Assembly (NCBI GenBank): GCA_964645775.1
Contig: CAZYBU010000028.1
Location: forward strand, 1-44,394
Origin: CAZYBU01 sp964645775
Lineage (GTDB): Bacteria > Spirochaetota > UBA4802 > UBA5550
Direction: 5' to 3'
Length of the DNA: 44,394 nucleotides
Shown: positions 23,285-32,800 of the stretch, piece by piece
Layout: each line of letters begins with the position of its first letter
Position numbering within the stretch: position 1 is the first letter of the stretch
Program-made: the position numbers and the translations under genes
The notes under the pieces: model-generated
Databases searched by the model: none
The model's input: the letters and a program-made list of their open reading frames with translations, nothing else
What the model was told of the DNA's origin: nothing

Positions 23285-23566
23285 CTATGCTTCAAAAACG
23301 TCAATTTTATCACCGGCCTTCAGCGTTACTATCGCCTTCTTCCATGCCGATCTCTTGCCTACTTTATATCGCAGGCGTCGATTCTTTCCCCGCACAATCA
23401 TGGTGTTCACCTGTTCAGGCTGCACACCGAAGATATCCTTAATCGCCTGCCGTACCATCAATTTATTAGCCTTCAAGGGTACCCGAAAAACATACTTATT
23501 CTCATCCATGAGAGCGGTTGTCTTCTCGGATACCACCGGCCGTATCAGAACTTTTTCACTGTTCAT
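23285..23566 (-). CDS. rplW: 50S ribosomal protein L23
   Basis: L23 is the docking site for trigger factor and SRP at the tunnel exit. The 93-aa product starts MNSEKVLIRPVVSEKTTALM and has the typical VPLKANKLMVRQAIKDIFGV, VNTMIVRGKNRRLRYKVGKR and the end AIVTLKAGDKIDVFEA. Its start overlaps the rplD stop (ATGA). Confidence 0.96.
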   Translation of the reverse strand: MNSEKVLIRPVVSEKTTALMDENKYVFRVPLKANKLMVRQAIKDIFGVQPEQVNTMIVRGKNRRLRYKVGKRSAWKKAIVTLKAGDKIDVFEA

Positions 23567-24192
23567 GACTTGCTCCTCTTGCCGAATATCTGCTGAAGAG
23601 AATCGATGGCCCCTTCGGTTATCACGATCTCATGTGAATAGAACAGATCACGGCCGGATACTCTATTCACATTATTGTATATAAACCACGGTATATTACT
23701 CATGGACCTCTTGAGGGCCGCCTCATCATTCTGAGTAACAAGCACTCCTTTAGTCAGGGAAAGGGCTTTACCAATTGTGGCTGTCTCTTTTGTCTTTCCC
23801 TTAACTGTAAAGTCCTCAATAACCCGCACGCGCCCTTCACGCGCCTTAAGGGATAATATCGACCGGAAGGCCGCCCTTTTCTGCTGCTTTGGAAGATCTA
23901 TGCGGTAATCCCTTGGCCTGGGCGCAAAGGTTGTACCCCCACCTTTCCAGATTGGAGATCTCAGGGTTCCGGCACGGGCCCTTCCCGTTCCTTTCTGTCT
24001 CCAGGGCTTGGATCCACCACCCCGCACTTCGGCCCTTTCCCGGGCGTAGTGAGTACCCTGCCTTCTGTTGGCATTGGCAGCTTTTATATACTCGTAAACC
24101 AGGACATCATTCACTTTTTCAGCGAAGATAGCATCTGGCAGTTCCACCTGACCCACGACCTTTCCTTCTATTGAATACTTATCAACCTTCAT
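23563..24192 (-). CDS. rplD: 50S ribosomal protein L4
   Basis: L4 reaches into the exit tunnel and in E. coli represses the S10 operon. The 209-aa protein has the family's long basic loop (GGGSKPWRQKGTGRARAGTL and SPIWKGGGTTFAPRPRDYRI). It also has the domain LPKQQKRAAFRSILSLKARE. L4-mediated attenuation of this cluster cannot be claimed, since the rpsJ leader here is only about 30 bases long. The gene lies 15 bases after rplC. Confidence 0.97.
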   Translation of the reverse strand: MKVDKYSIEGKVVGQVELPDAIFAEKVNDVLVYEYIKAANANRRQGTHYARERAEVRGGGSKPWRQKGTGRARAGTLRSPIWKGGGTTFAPRPRDYRIDLPKQQKRAAFRSILSLKAREGRVRVIEDFTVKGKTKETATIGKALSLTKGVLVTQNDEAALKRSMSNIPWFIYNNVNRVSGRDLFYSHEIVITEGAIDSLQQIFGKRSKS

Positions 24193-24207
24193 ATCTAACC
24201 AGCCTGA

Positions 24208-24825
24208 TTACTTCTCTCTGACAGTTATAAGAGAATTTCTGCGTCCAGGAACTGCCCCGGATATGAGCACAATATTCTTCTCCGGCATCACCTTAACGAT
24301 TTTAAGGTTCTTGACCGTCATGGTATTGGTCCCTAATCGGCCCGGCATCTTCTGGCCTTTCCAGACCTCACTCGGATATGCGCACGCGCCGATAGCACCC
24401 GGGGCCCTGTGAAAGTGAGATCCATGTGTCATTCGACCACCACCAAATCCGTAACGTTTAACGACACCGGCGAAACCCCGGCCCTTGGATACGCCTGTAA
24501 CCTGGACCAGGTCATTTTCCTGGAATATGGCGCAGCCAATTTCACTGCCCACCTCCAGGTTCTCATCAAAGGCATCCACCTCCCGAAAATACTTCAGAGG
24601 CGATATATTCTTTTTTTTCAGGTCCTCCAGGACCGGCCTTGTCATCCGGGACTCCTTCTGGGTCAGATACCCCAGCTTAAACGCGCTATATCCGTCCCGG
24701 TCAGAAGTCTTCTTCTGAACCAGTACGCAGGGACCCAGCTCGCAAACCGTCACAGGGACGGAAGTACCATCCTCCCGAATGAACTGTGACATACCAATTT
24801 TTCTTCCCAGCAATGCCTTCTTCAT
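24208..24825 (-). CDS. rplC: 50S ribosomal protein L3
   Basis: L3 is a primary 23S binder whose loop approaches the peptidyl transferase centre. The 205-aa product starts MKKALLGRKIGMSQFIREDG. It has VTGVSKGRGFAGVVKRYGFG and the loop GSHFHRAPGAIGACAYPSEV, then WKGQKMPGRLGTNTMTVKNL. The glutamine that PrmB methylates in E. coli L3 has no obvious counterpart in the loop (ACAYPSEV in its place). It follows rpsJ by 36 bases. Confidence 0.97.
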   Translation of the reverse strand: MKKALLGRKIGMSQFIREDGTSVPVTVCELGPCVLVQKKTSDRDGYSAFKLGYLTQKESRMTRPVLEDLKKKNISPLKYFREVDAFDENLEVGSEIGCAIFQENDLVQVTGVSKGRGFAGVVKRYGFGGGRMTHGSHFHRAPGAIGACAYPSEVWKGQKMPGRLGTNTMTVKNLKIVKVMPEKNIVLISGAVPGRRNSLITVREK

Positions 24826-24861
24826 GATGACTACCCGTCGTTACTCTCGTATTTCTGAGTC

Positions 24862-25179
24862 TCAGGACTTGATATCAACGGAAACCCCGGCTGGAAGCTC
24901 CAGCTTCATCAGGGCTTCAACCGTATCAGAATTCGGGTTGAGAATATCGATCAATCGTTTATGGGTTCGAATCTCAAACTGTTCCCTCGACTTCTTGTTA
25001 ACATGAGGCGACCTGAGAACACAGAACTTCTCAATTTTCGTTGGCAGGGGAATCGGTCCCGCCACTCGGGCACCGCTCCGCTCTGTTGTATTCACGATCT
25101 TGGCCGCTGACTGATCAAGAAGTTTGATGTCAAAAGATCGGAGTTTAACCCGAATCTGCTGTCCAGTTAGTTTTGCCAC
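24862..25179 (-). CDS. rpsJ: 30S ribosomal protein S10 (NusE)
   Basis: S10 has two roles, in the head of the small subunit and, with NusB, in transcription antitermination. The 105-aa protein contains QQIRVKLRSFDIKLLDQSAA, RSGARVAGPIPLPTKIEKFC and VLRSPHVNKKSREQFEIRTH, as expected. The start codon is GTG at 25179. There is a terminator just upstream, after tuf, so expression depends on read-through or an unseen promoter. It is the first gene of the S10 segment. Confidence 0.97.
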   Translation of the reverse strand: MAKLTGQQIRVKLRSFDIKLLDQSAAKIVNTTERSGARVAGPIPLPTKIEKFCVLRSPHVNKKSREQFEIRTHKRLIDILNPNSDTVEALMKLELPAGVSVDIKS

Positions 25180-25217
25180 TTTTCAATATCCTGATGATAA
25201 ATGGTCTATGGTAAGTC

Positions 25218-25253
25218 AAAAAATCGAGCCATCGTATTTTCGATGGCCCGATT
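25218..25253 (-). terminator. Intrinsic terminator between tuf and rpsJ
   Basis: A 12-bp stem with one mismatch, AATCG plus GCCATCG (25222-25226 and 25228-25234) paired with CGATGGC plus CGATT (25241-25247 and 25249-25253), has loop TATTTT. For minus-strand transcription it is followed at once by six Ts. It stands 28 bases beyond the tuf stop and 39 ahead of rpsJ, so it should end or attenuate the message from the tuf promoter before the S10 genes. Confidence 0.85.
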
Positions 25254-25280
25254 AAGACCTGTATTTCCAAGTCAAACCGA

Positions 25281-26495
25281 TTATTCTATAATCTTAACAA
25301 CAACACCCGCGCCAACGGTGCGTCCACCTTCACGTACAGCGAATCGGAGCTCCTCTTCCATGGCGATAGGCGTGATCAGTTCAACTGTCATCTCTACGTC
25401 ATCTCCCGGCATAACCATCTCAACCCCTTCTGGAAGCTCGATGATACCGGTAACGTCCGTTGTCCGGAAGTAAAACTGGGGACGATAATTCCCAAAGAAG
25501 GGAGTGTGTCGTCCGCCCTCTTCCTTTTTAAGCACGTATACTTTGCTCTGAAACTTCTTATGAGGAGTGATGCTCTTCGGCTTGGCAAGAACCTGCCCCC
25601 TCTGTACATCATCTTTTCCAATGCCCCGGAGCAGAGCGCCGATATTGTCACCGGCCCGACCTTCATCCAGAAGCTTTCGGAACATTTCGACCCCGGTACA
25701 TACCGTCTTCTGGGTCTCCTTGATACCGATAATCTCTATATCATCCCCGGTTTTGACAATGCCACGCTCAACTCGGCCGGTAACGACAGTTCCACGACCG
25801 GTGATAGAGAAAACGTCTTCAATGGGCATAAGGAAAGGCTTATCCACGTCTCGTTCAGGCTCAGGCACATAGGAGTCCAGTGCATCGGCGAGCTCAATTA
25901 TCTTCTTGGCCCACTCATCATCCTTATTGCCCGCATCAGCAGCCTCAAGGGCCTTGAGAGCAGAACCGGCTATGATGGGAACATCGTCACCGGGGAAGTC
26001 ATAGCTGCTCAGCAGCTCTCTGATTTCCATCTCAACAAGTTCGACCATCTCATCCCGGTCTGAAGGATCCAGCATGTCTACCTTGTTAAGGAAGACAACA
26101 ATATATGGAACGTTAACCTGCTTGGCGAGGAGAACATGCTCCTTGGTCTGGGGCATGGCGCCATCTGTAGCAGCGACCACGAGAATGGCAGCGTCCATCT
26201 GGGCTGCGCCTGTAATCATGTTCTTAATGTAGTCCGCGTGTCCCGGACAGTCCACGTGAGCATAATGACGATTGCTGGTTTCATACTCCTGGTGAGATGT
26301 GGCAATAGTAATACCACGCTGCTTCTCCTCAGGGGCATTATCAATCTCATCGAAGTTTACCCCCTTGCCTGTTCCATACGTCAGGTGGAGGACCTTGGTA
26401 ATAGCAGCGGTCAGAGTCGTTTTCCCATGGTCAATATGCCCGATAGTTCCAACATTAACGTGGGGCTTTGACCGTTCAAACTTTTCCTTTGCCAT
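25281..26495 (-). CDS. tuf: Elongation factor Tu
   Basis: EF-Tu delivers aminoacyl-tRNA to the A site as a GTP complex. The 404-aa protein has the G1 motif GHIDHGKTTLTAA (near residue 19), DCPGHADYIKNMITGAAQMD, the specificity motif NKVDML (near 137), and domain 2/3 sequences such as GRGTVVTGRVERGIVKTGDD. The length is a little over the common 394-400, mostly from a charged loop near residue 190 (AADAGNKDDEWAKK). Only one tuf is in the window. It has its own leader of about 140 bases with a GAAGGAG ribosome site, and a terminator after it. Confidence 0.98.
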   Translation of the reverse strand: MAKEKFERSKPHVNVGTIGHIDHGKTTLTAAITKVLHLTYGTGKGVNFDEIDNAPEEKQRGITIATSHQEYETSNRHYAHVDCPGHADYIKNMITGAAQMDAAILVVAATDGAMPQTKEHVLLAKQVNVPYIVVFLNKVDMLDPSDRDEMVELVEMEIRELLSSYDFPGDDVPIIAGSALKALEAADAGNKDDEWAKKIIELADALDSYVPEPERDVDKPFLMPIEDVFSITGRGTVVTGRVERGIVKTGDDIEIIGIKETQKTVCTGVEMFRKLLDEGRAGDNIGALLRGIGKDDVQRGQVLAKPKSITPHKKFQSKVYVLKKEEGGRHTPFFGNYRPQFYFRTTDVTGIIELPEGVEMVMPGDDVEMTVELITPIAMEEELRFAVREGGRTVGAGVVVKIIE

Positions 26496-26634
26496 CAGAA
26501 ATCTCCTTCATTTTTACAAAAAAATTCACTGTTTTTCAAACAATTGTCGGTACAGTTACAAAATATGACCGTACGCTCGAGAAATATAAGAGCGATGCGC
26601 CCGAATATGGCTGTCTCGACGAAAGGGTTTTTGA

Positions 26635-26663
26635 ATAAAAAAAAAATTGGCCTATTCTGTCAA
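26635..26663 (-). promoter_or_regulatory. Probable promoter of tuf
   Basis: Read on the minus strand, a perfect TTGACA (26658-26663) is followed 17 bases on by TTTTAT (26635-26640). The sequence just upstream is AT-rich (AATTTTTATTAATT), fitting an UP-like element. The rest of the 215-base fusA-tuf spacer is AT-rich leader and shows no convincing terminator for fusA. Confidence 0.5.
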
Positions 26664-26710
26664 CAAATTAATAAAAATTTTTGGACCAGAGACCATTTAT
26701 ATCGCGGCAA

Positions 26711-28798
26711 TCAATACGATACACCAGATATACGCGCGATAAGCTTCTCCGCCACTGCAGAAGGAACGACATCGTACCGCAAAAAGACAAGACTGTGAGT
26801 GGCTCTCCCCTGACTCATGGAACGAACAGCCGTGGCGTAACCGAACATTTCTGAAAGTGGAACCAGGGCCGAAATAATCTTCAAATCTCCTCTCATATCG
26901 ATTGTCTCAACCTTTCCCCTGCGACTGTTGAGATCATTTATAATTTCACCGGTATATTCGTCAGGACAAACAACTTCGAGTTTCATGATCGGTTCCATGA
27001 GCACGGGTGAGGCATTTCTGGCCGCCTCGCGAAATGCAATATTCGTCGCGGCTCTGTAGCCAACGTCAATGGACTTCTGTTCGGTAAATGATCCTCCGAT
27101 GAGGGTTGCCTTCACGTCATCCATCCGGTATCCTGCAATAACACCAGCCTGCATGGCGTCCTGCACTCCGGCGCGTATGGCCGGAATAAATTCTTCGGGG
27201 ATAATCGTTTCATCAACTTCGGAGGAGAATGTCAGACCGCTTATACGCTCGCCAGGCTCAACCCTGAGTACAACATGACCATGCTGTTCTTTCCCGCCGA
27301 TCTCCTGCTGATAGACATGTTCCGCGCTGGCGGTGCCGGAAAGGGTCTCCTTGTAGGTCACCTGTGGTTGACCGACATTTGCCTGAACATTAAATTCACG
27401 GAGCAGCCGGTCAACAATGATCTCAAGGTGAAGCTCTCCCATGCCGGAGATGATCATCTGTCCTGTCTCCTCATCGGTTTTAACCTGGAAAGTAGGGTCT
27501 TCATCTGACAGGCGCTCCAGAGTTGTGATCAGCTTGTCCTGGTCTGCCTTGGTTTTCGGTTCAATGGCAATGGAGATGACAGGCACCGGCGTTTCTATCT
27601 TTTCCAATAATACCGGGTCCGACTCCAGGGTCAGGGTATCCCCTGTACGGGCGGTTTTCAGGCCCACGGCCGCAATGATATCGCCGGTATAGATCTCATC
27701 CACATCCTCACGGTCATTGGCGTGCATGCGAAGAAAGCGGTTCACACGCTCCTTCTTTTCAGTGGTGACATTATACACCTGGTCACCTTTTTTCAGATGA
27801 CCAGAATAGACCCTCATGTAAGAGAGTTTGCCCACGTAGGAGTCGGACCGTATCTTGAAAACCAGGGCACAGAAGGGCCCTTTATCGTCCGGTTCCCGAA
27901 CAAGGGTTTTTGTCTCATCAGAAGGTTCATGTCCCGTCATAGGAGGAACATCTTTCGGTGATGGAAGCCACGCAACAATGGCGTCCAGTACGGACTGAAC
28001 ACCTTTGTTCTTCAGTGCGGATCCGCAGAGGACCGGAAAAAGCCGGGTGGCCAGGGTCGCGCGACGAATCGCCTGATCCAGCTCCTCAACCGGGATATCC
28101 TCTCCCTCAAGAAATTTCTCCATGAGTTGATCATCTTCCTCGGCCACGAGTTCGATCATCTTCTCTCTGCGTTTTGACGCCTCCTCCCTGAGATCATCCG
28201 GCACATCCAGTACGTCAATCTCTCTGCCTTCCTCGTCCTTCCAGAGGTAAAGTCTGTTAACCACCAGATCCACCACACCCCGAAAATCACTTTCAGCGCC
28301 AACCGGCATATGGACCGGCAGGGCCTTGGCCGACAGTTTGTCACCGATCATCTCGACACATCGGTCGTAATTAGAACCGACACGGTCGAGCTTGTTCACG
28401 AAACAGAACCTCGGTATATGATACCGGTCCGCCTGACGCCACACGGTTTCCGTCTGGGACTCTACTCCCGCGACTCCATCGAAGACCGCGATGGCAGAAT
28501 CAAGGACACGAAGGCTCCGCTCTACTTCAATAGTAAAATCGACGTGTCCCGGTGTATCAATGATATTGATCCTGGTGTTCTTCCAGGAACAGGTGGTTGC
28601 TGCGGCCGTTATGGTGATGCCCCTCTCTTTCTCCTGGACCATCCAGTCCATCTCGGCTGTACCGTCATGAACCTCACCAATCTTATGGGTCTTACCGGTA
28701 TAGAAAAGTATCCTTTCCGTAAGGGTTGTCTTGCCCGCGTCAATGTGGGCCATGATCCCAATATTGCGCGTTCTGGTTATCGGCAGTTCTCGTCCCAT
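26711..28798 (-). CDS. fusA: Elongation factor G
   Basis: EF-G drives translocation and, with RRF, ribosome recycling, using GTP. The 695-aa protein has G1 GIMAHIDAGKTTLTER, G2 ERGITITAAATTCSW, G3 IIDTPGHVDFTIEVERSLRV, G4 NKLDRVGSN and the domain IV/V region GMGELHLEIIVDRLLREF. Details such as VAGVESQTETVWRQADRY and NKLDRVGSN look closer to the mitochondrial/spirochaete-type EF-G subfamily than to E. coli EF-G, by recall only. It follows rpsG after a hairpin, with a weak GGGAAAC ribosome site. Confidence 0.97.
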   Translation of the reverse strand: MGRELPITRTRNIGIMAHIDAGKTTLTERILFYTGKTHKIGEVHDGTAEMDWMVQEKERGITITAAATTCSWKNTRINIIDTPGHVDFTIEVERSLRVLDSAIAVFDGVAGVESQTETVWRQADRYHIPRFCFVNKLDRVGSNYDRCVEMIGDKLSAKALPVHMPVGAESDFRGVVDLVVNRLYLWKDEEGREIDVLDVPDDLREEASKRREKMIELVAEEDDQLMEKFLEGEDIPVEELDQAIRRATLATRLFPVLCGSALKNKGVQSVLDAIVAWLPSPKDVPPMTGHEPSDETKTLVREPDDKGPFCALVFKIRSDSYVGKLSYMRVYSGHLKKGDQVYNVTTEKKERVNRFLRMHANDREDVDEIYTGDIIAAVGLKTARTGDTLTLESDPVLLEKIETPVPVISIAIEPKTKADQDKLITTLERLSDEDPTFQVKTDEETGQMIISGMGELHLEIIVDRLLREFNVQANVGQPQVTYKETLSGTASAEHVYQQEIGGKEQHGHVVLRVEPGERISGLTFSSEVDETIIPEEFIPAIRAGVQDAMQAGVIAGYRMDDVKATLIGGSFTEQKSIDVGYRAATNIAFREAARNASPVLMEPIMKLEVVCPDEYTGEIINDLNSRRGKVETIDMRGDLKIISALVPLSEMFGYATAVRSMSQGRATHSLVFLRYDVVPSAVAEKLIARISGVSY

Positions 28799-28835
28799 CT
28801 ACAGTTTCCCGTTATTTCGATGCGCTATCCCGGTT

Positions 28836-28871
28836 AAAAAGCAAATACCAGGTCATGAATACCTGGTATTT
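28836..28871 (-). terminator. Terminator-like hairpin between rpsG and fusA
   Basis: An 11-bp perfect stem, AAATACCAGGT at 28843-28853 and ACCTGGTATTT at 28861-28871, has a 7-nt loop. On the minus strand it is followed by GC and then five Ts, as in an intrinsic terminator. It stands between rpsG and fusA, with only about 37 bases left before the fusA ATG, so there is little room for another promoter. Confidence 0.6.
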
Positions 28872-28893
28872 TCGAACAAGATCCCGGTTCTGT

Positions 28894-29361
28894 TTACCAG
28901 CGATAATGCGCGAAAGCTTTGTTCGCTTCCGCCATTCGATGCGTATCTTCCTTCTTTTTAATGGTAGCGCCGGTATTGTTAAAAGCATCCATAAGCTCGC
29001 CGGCAAGTCTTTGGTACATAGTCTTCTCGGGCCTGTTTCGGGAGTTATTAATAATCCACCTCAGAGCCAGAGCCTGACGCCGTTCCGGTCTGATATCGAT
29101 AGGTACCTGGTAGGTCGCTCCTCCTACCCTGCGGGACTTGACCTCTACGGTCGGCTTTACATTTTCTATGGACTGAACGAAAACCTCAACGGGGTCCTTG
29201 TCCGTCTTTTCGCCAATGATATCCATGGCCCGGTAAAAGATGGTCTCTGAGACACCCTTTTTCCCTTTCAGCATCATGGTATTCACGAATTTGCTGACCA
29301 GCTTGCTCCCATATTTGGGATCAGGCAAAATATCTCGCTTTACAGGTCTTCTTCTTCTCAT
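28894..29361 (-). CDS. rpsG: 30S ribosomal protein S7
   Basis: S7 starts assembly of the 30S head and contacts E-site tRNA. The 155-aa product begins MRRRRPVKRDILPDPKYGSK and has KPTVEVKSRRVGGATYQVPI, RRQALALRWIINNSRNRPEK and KKEDTHRMAEANKAFAHYRW, the expected C-terminal end. In E. coli S7 regulates the str operon; I did not identify a matching structure. It is 31 bases after rpsL. Confidence 0.97.
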   Translation of the reverse strand: MRRRRPVKRDILPDPKYGSKLVSKFVNTMMLKGKKGVSETIFYRAMDIIGEKTDKDPVEVFVQSIENVKPTVEVKSRRVGGATYQVPIDIRPERRQALALRWIINNSRNRPEKTMYQRLAGELMDAFNNTGATIKKKEDTHRMAEANKAFAHYRW

Positions 29362-29392
29362 TGCTGATTATCCTAACATTTTTGTTTCAGGC

Positions 29393-29767
29393 TCATGCCT
29401 TCGGTTTCTTGGTGCCATACTTGGAACGGCCTTTCTTGCGGTCATCCACACCCAGCGTATCCAGAGAACCGCGTATTATATGATATCGTACACCGGGAAG
29501 GTCCTTGACCCTCCCCCCCCGGATCATAACAGCCGAGTGCTCCTGCAGGTTATGACCAATTCCGGGAATATAGGCTGTTACCTCAATTCCGTTAGTCAAC
29601 CTGACCCTGGCCACCTTTCTAAGAGCGGAGTTCGGTTTTTTCGGCGTAAAGGTCATAACCCTGGTACAGACCCCCCTCTTCTGGGGGCAGGACTTAAGGG
29701 CGGGAGACTTGGATTTTTTTACCCTGGTATCCCTCCCTTTTCTGATTAACTGGTTTATGGTAGGCAT
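29393..29767 (-). CDS. rpsL: 30S ribosomal protein S12
   Basis: S12 sits at the decoding centre. The 124-aa protein begins MPTINQLIRKGRDTRVKKSK. It keeps both lysine sites where streptomycin-resistance changes occur (TPKKPNSALRK and RGGRVKDLPGVRYH), so it has the sensitive-type residues. The aspartate in the latter motif is the methylthiolation site in E. coli. It lies 96 bases after rpoC. That spacer holds a mismatched hairpin with no T run. Confidence 0.97.
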   Translation of the reverse strand: MPTINQLIRKGRDTRVKKSKSPALKSCPQKRGVCTRVMTFTPKKPNSALRKVARVRLTNGIEVTAYIPGIGHNLQEHSAVMIRGGRVKDLPGVRYHIIRGSLDTLGVDDRKKGRSKYGTKKPKA

Positions 29768-29862
29768 AATAACTCCTGTTAATATTCGCTTCTCATGCTT
29801 CCGCTTATTGTAAGGAGGTTTTGCAAACCGCCTGTCCCTTTGTCAACACTTTTCCATCATCC

Positions 29863-32800
29863 TCAATCTTTCACCGGATTCCCGGGAGTTTCTAAAGAGA
29901 GGGATCCGACGGTTGTCTCTTCCGGTATGGCCGTGTTAAGAGTATCCTCATCTTCAAGGGGAATGTCCAGATCACCCGGTTCATCCCTGTACACATCTAT
30001 ACCGTGGTAATCCCTTGAACCGGTACCGGCCGGAATCAGGTGACCTATAATGACGTTCTCCTTGAGGCCCCTGAGCTGATCAACTTTGCCTTTGATGGCC
30101 GCGTCTGTGAGAACACGGGTCGTCTCCTGAAAGGAGGCTGCCGAGATGAAGGACTCAGTATTAAGAGCAGCCTTTGTGATCCCCATGAGAACCGGTACGG
30201 CCGTTGAGGGTTTACCACCTTCCTTAAGGACCCTGTCATTCTCATCGACAAACTCGAAACGGTCCACGATCTGTTCTATGACAAAGTTAGAGTCGCCAGG
30301 ATCGGTCACTTTAATCTTCCTGAGCATCTGGCGAACAATCACCTCGATATGCTTGTCATTTATGGAGACGCCCTGGAGCCGATAGACCTCCTGTATCTCG
30401 TTAACAAGGAATTTCTGCAGCTCTCTCGGACCTTTTATCTGGAGGATCTCGTGAGGATCCACGGGACCGTCATCCACCTTCTCACCTTTGGCCAACCAGT
30501 CACGATCCTGGACACGGAGGAACTTGGAGGCAGGGATGGAGTACTCCTTCACCTGTCCATCGTCACCGGTGATGATGATCTTTCTCTTGTTCTTAACGGT
30601 ATCCCCGATGGAGACAATCCCGTCTATCTCAGACAGGGTGGCCGCATCTTTGGGTGTCCGGGCCTCAAAAAGCTCCGCCACCCGGGGAAGACCGCCGGTA
30701 ATATCCTTGGTTTTTGAAGCGCTCCTTGGAATCTTGGAGAGAACATCACCGGCATTAACCTGGTCTCCGTCGGATACCATGAGGTGAGCCCCCTTTGGAA
30801 GGAGATAGGTGATCGGTTCACCCGATTTTCCATGGATATTAATCCTGGGCTGAAGTTTTTCTGTCTTGTATTCGACAATAACCCGCTTGGTAACATTGGA
30901 CGTGGGATCGATCTCTTCACGCAGACTCTTGTTAAGCTCGATGTCCACAAATTCGACCGTTCCGGAAATTTCCGTAAGGATCGGCTCAAACCATGGATCA
31001 TAAGAGGCCAGGACTTCGTTCTGATCGTAGAATTTTCCTTCTTTAACAACAATCTCCGTACCCACGTTAACAGGAATGGAATTCTGATCGCCCAGGATGT
31101 ATGTTTTCTTCTTCTCGATTTTGAGCATACCGCCGTTTCGAGCCTGGATCTCGGTTCCATCATCCTGGACACCGATAACGATACCTGAGTAGACCCTGTC
31201 GCCATCCTTCAGCTTATAGTCGACTTCACCCTTAACCGGTATTTCGGCAATTACACGCTGAACAATCAGATATCCTCGGCGAACAGTTATAATCTTCTTA
31301 TCATCGGTCTTAATGGTCTTGGAGGTTATCTCGTTCACATATATGGGGTAATTCAGGCGAATATCGCTTTCCTCAACCGTACTGGAAGCGATACCTCCGA
31401 TATGGAAGGTACGCATAGTAAGCTGGGTACCCGGCTGTCCGATGGACTGGGCCGCGATAATTCCAACAGCTTCACCGATATCGACCGGACGGGTATTGGC
31501 CAGATTGCGCCCATAACACCTGGCGCAGACACCGTGCCGTGATTCGCAGGTAAGGACCGATCGTATCTCGATATGATCGATGTCGAGCCTGTCTATGAGC
31601 TCGGCCGTATCCTCGTCGATGATGCTGTAGGCCGGGAGTATAACCTCACCGGTAACGGGATGAAGCAGATCATAGAGAAGCGTCCTTCCCAGCACCCGGC
31701 TTCCCAGGGATTCAATGACATCATCACCCTCCTTAATTGGATAGATATCTATGCCCATGGTCGTACCGCAATCCTCCTGGGTGATAACCACGTCCTGGGC
31801 GATATCAACCAGACGACGGGTAAGATACCCTGCGTCGGCCGTCTTCAGGGCCGTATCCGCCAGACCTTTACGTGCGCCGTTGGTGGAGATAAAATACTCG
31901 AGGACGGTCAGGCCCTCCTTAAAATTGGCCCGGATCGGGACCTCTATGATCTCGCCGCTCGGTTTGGCCATAAGACCCCTCATTCCGGCCAGCTGACGAA
32001 TCTGCTGTTTGCTTCCCCGGGCGCCCGACTGGGCCATGACGTAAATGGGATTAAAGCCTCCCATGTCCGTGGATAGCTCATCAAAAAGCCTTTCCGCGAT
32101 AACCTCATTGGCGTTCGTCCACACGTTAACCACCCGGTTGTACCGCTCTTCGTCAGTAATGAAACCGTTACGGTATTCCGTCTCGATAGATTCGACCTTT
32201 TTCTCCTCTTCCTGAATAATCTCGCTCTTCACATCAGGAATGAGTATGTCAGATATGGAAATCGTGGGCGCGAAATGGGTTGAATACCTGTATCCCGCCT
32301 CCTTTACATCATCGAGCATCTTCACGGTAGTGTTAGGTCCGAACTTCCGGAGAACATCGGCTATGATGGCAGAGAGACCCTTGTCGTTCACCACTTCATT
32401 CACGAAGGGATAATCTTCAGGCAGGAGCCGGTTGAAGATAAGCCTTCCGGGAGTGGTCTCTATGAACTGGTCATCTTTCCAGAAGCGTATTGGAGTCCTG
32501 ATTTTGATAAGACCCGTATCGACGGCCCTCATAACATCCGATTCTTCGTCAAAGAATTTCCAGGGCTCATTCTCTCCCCGTACCGTGGCAGCCGTCAGGT
32601 AGAATATACCGAGGACGATATCCTGGGAAGGGGTTACCACAGGATGACCGTTGGCTGGCGAAAGCAGGTTATTGGATGAAAGCATCAGGGTCCAGCATTC
32701 AATCTGCGCCCTTGGAGAAAGGGGAACATGAACCGCCATCTGATCCCCGTCAAAGTCAGCGTTATAGGCATGACAGACCAGGGGGTGGAGCCGGATTGCC

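Noticed and set aside
26664..26710. Terminator after fusA
   Set aside because: No stem of useful length precedes the AT-rich tract; read-through from fusA into tuf cannot be excluded.
29841..29846. TTGACA between rpoC and rpsL (minus strand)
   Set aside because: The only -10-like box (TACAAT) lies 28 bases downstream, too far. A nearby AGGCGGTTT/AAACCTCCT hairpin has one mismatch and no T run, so it is not called a terminator.
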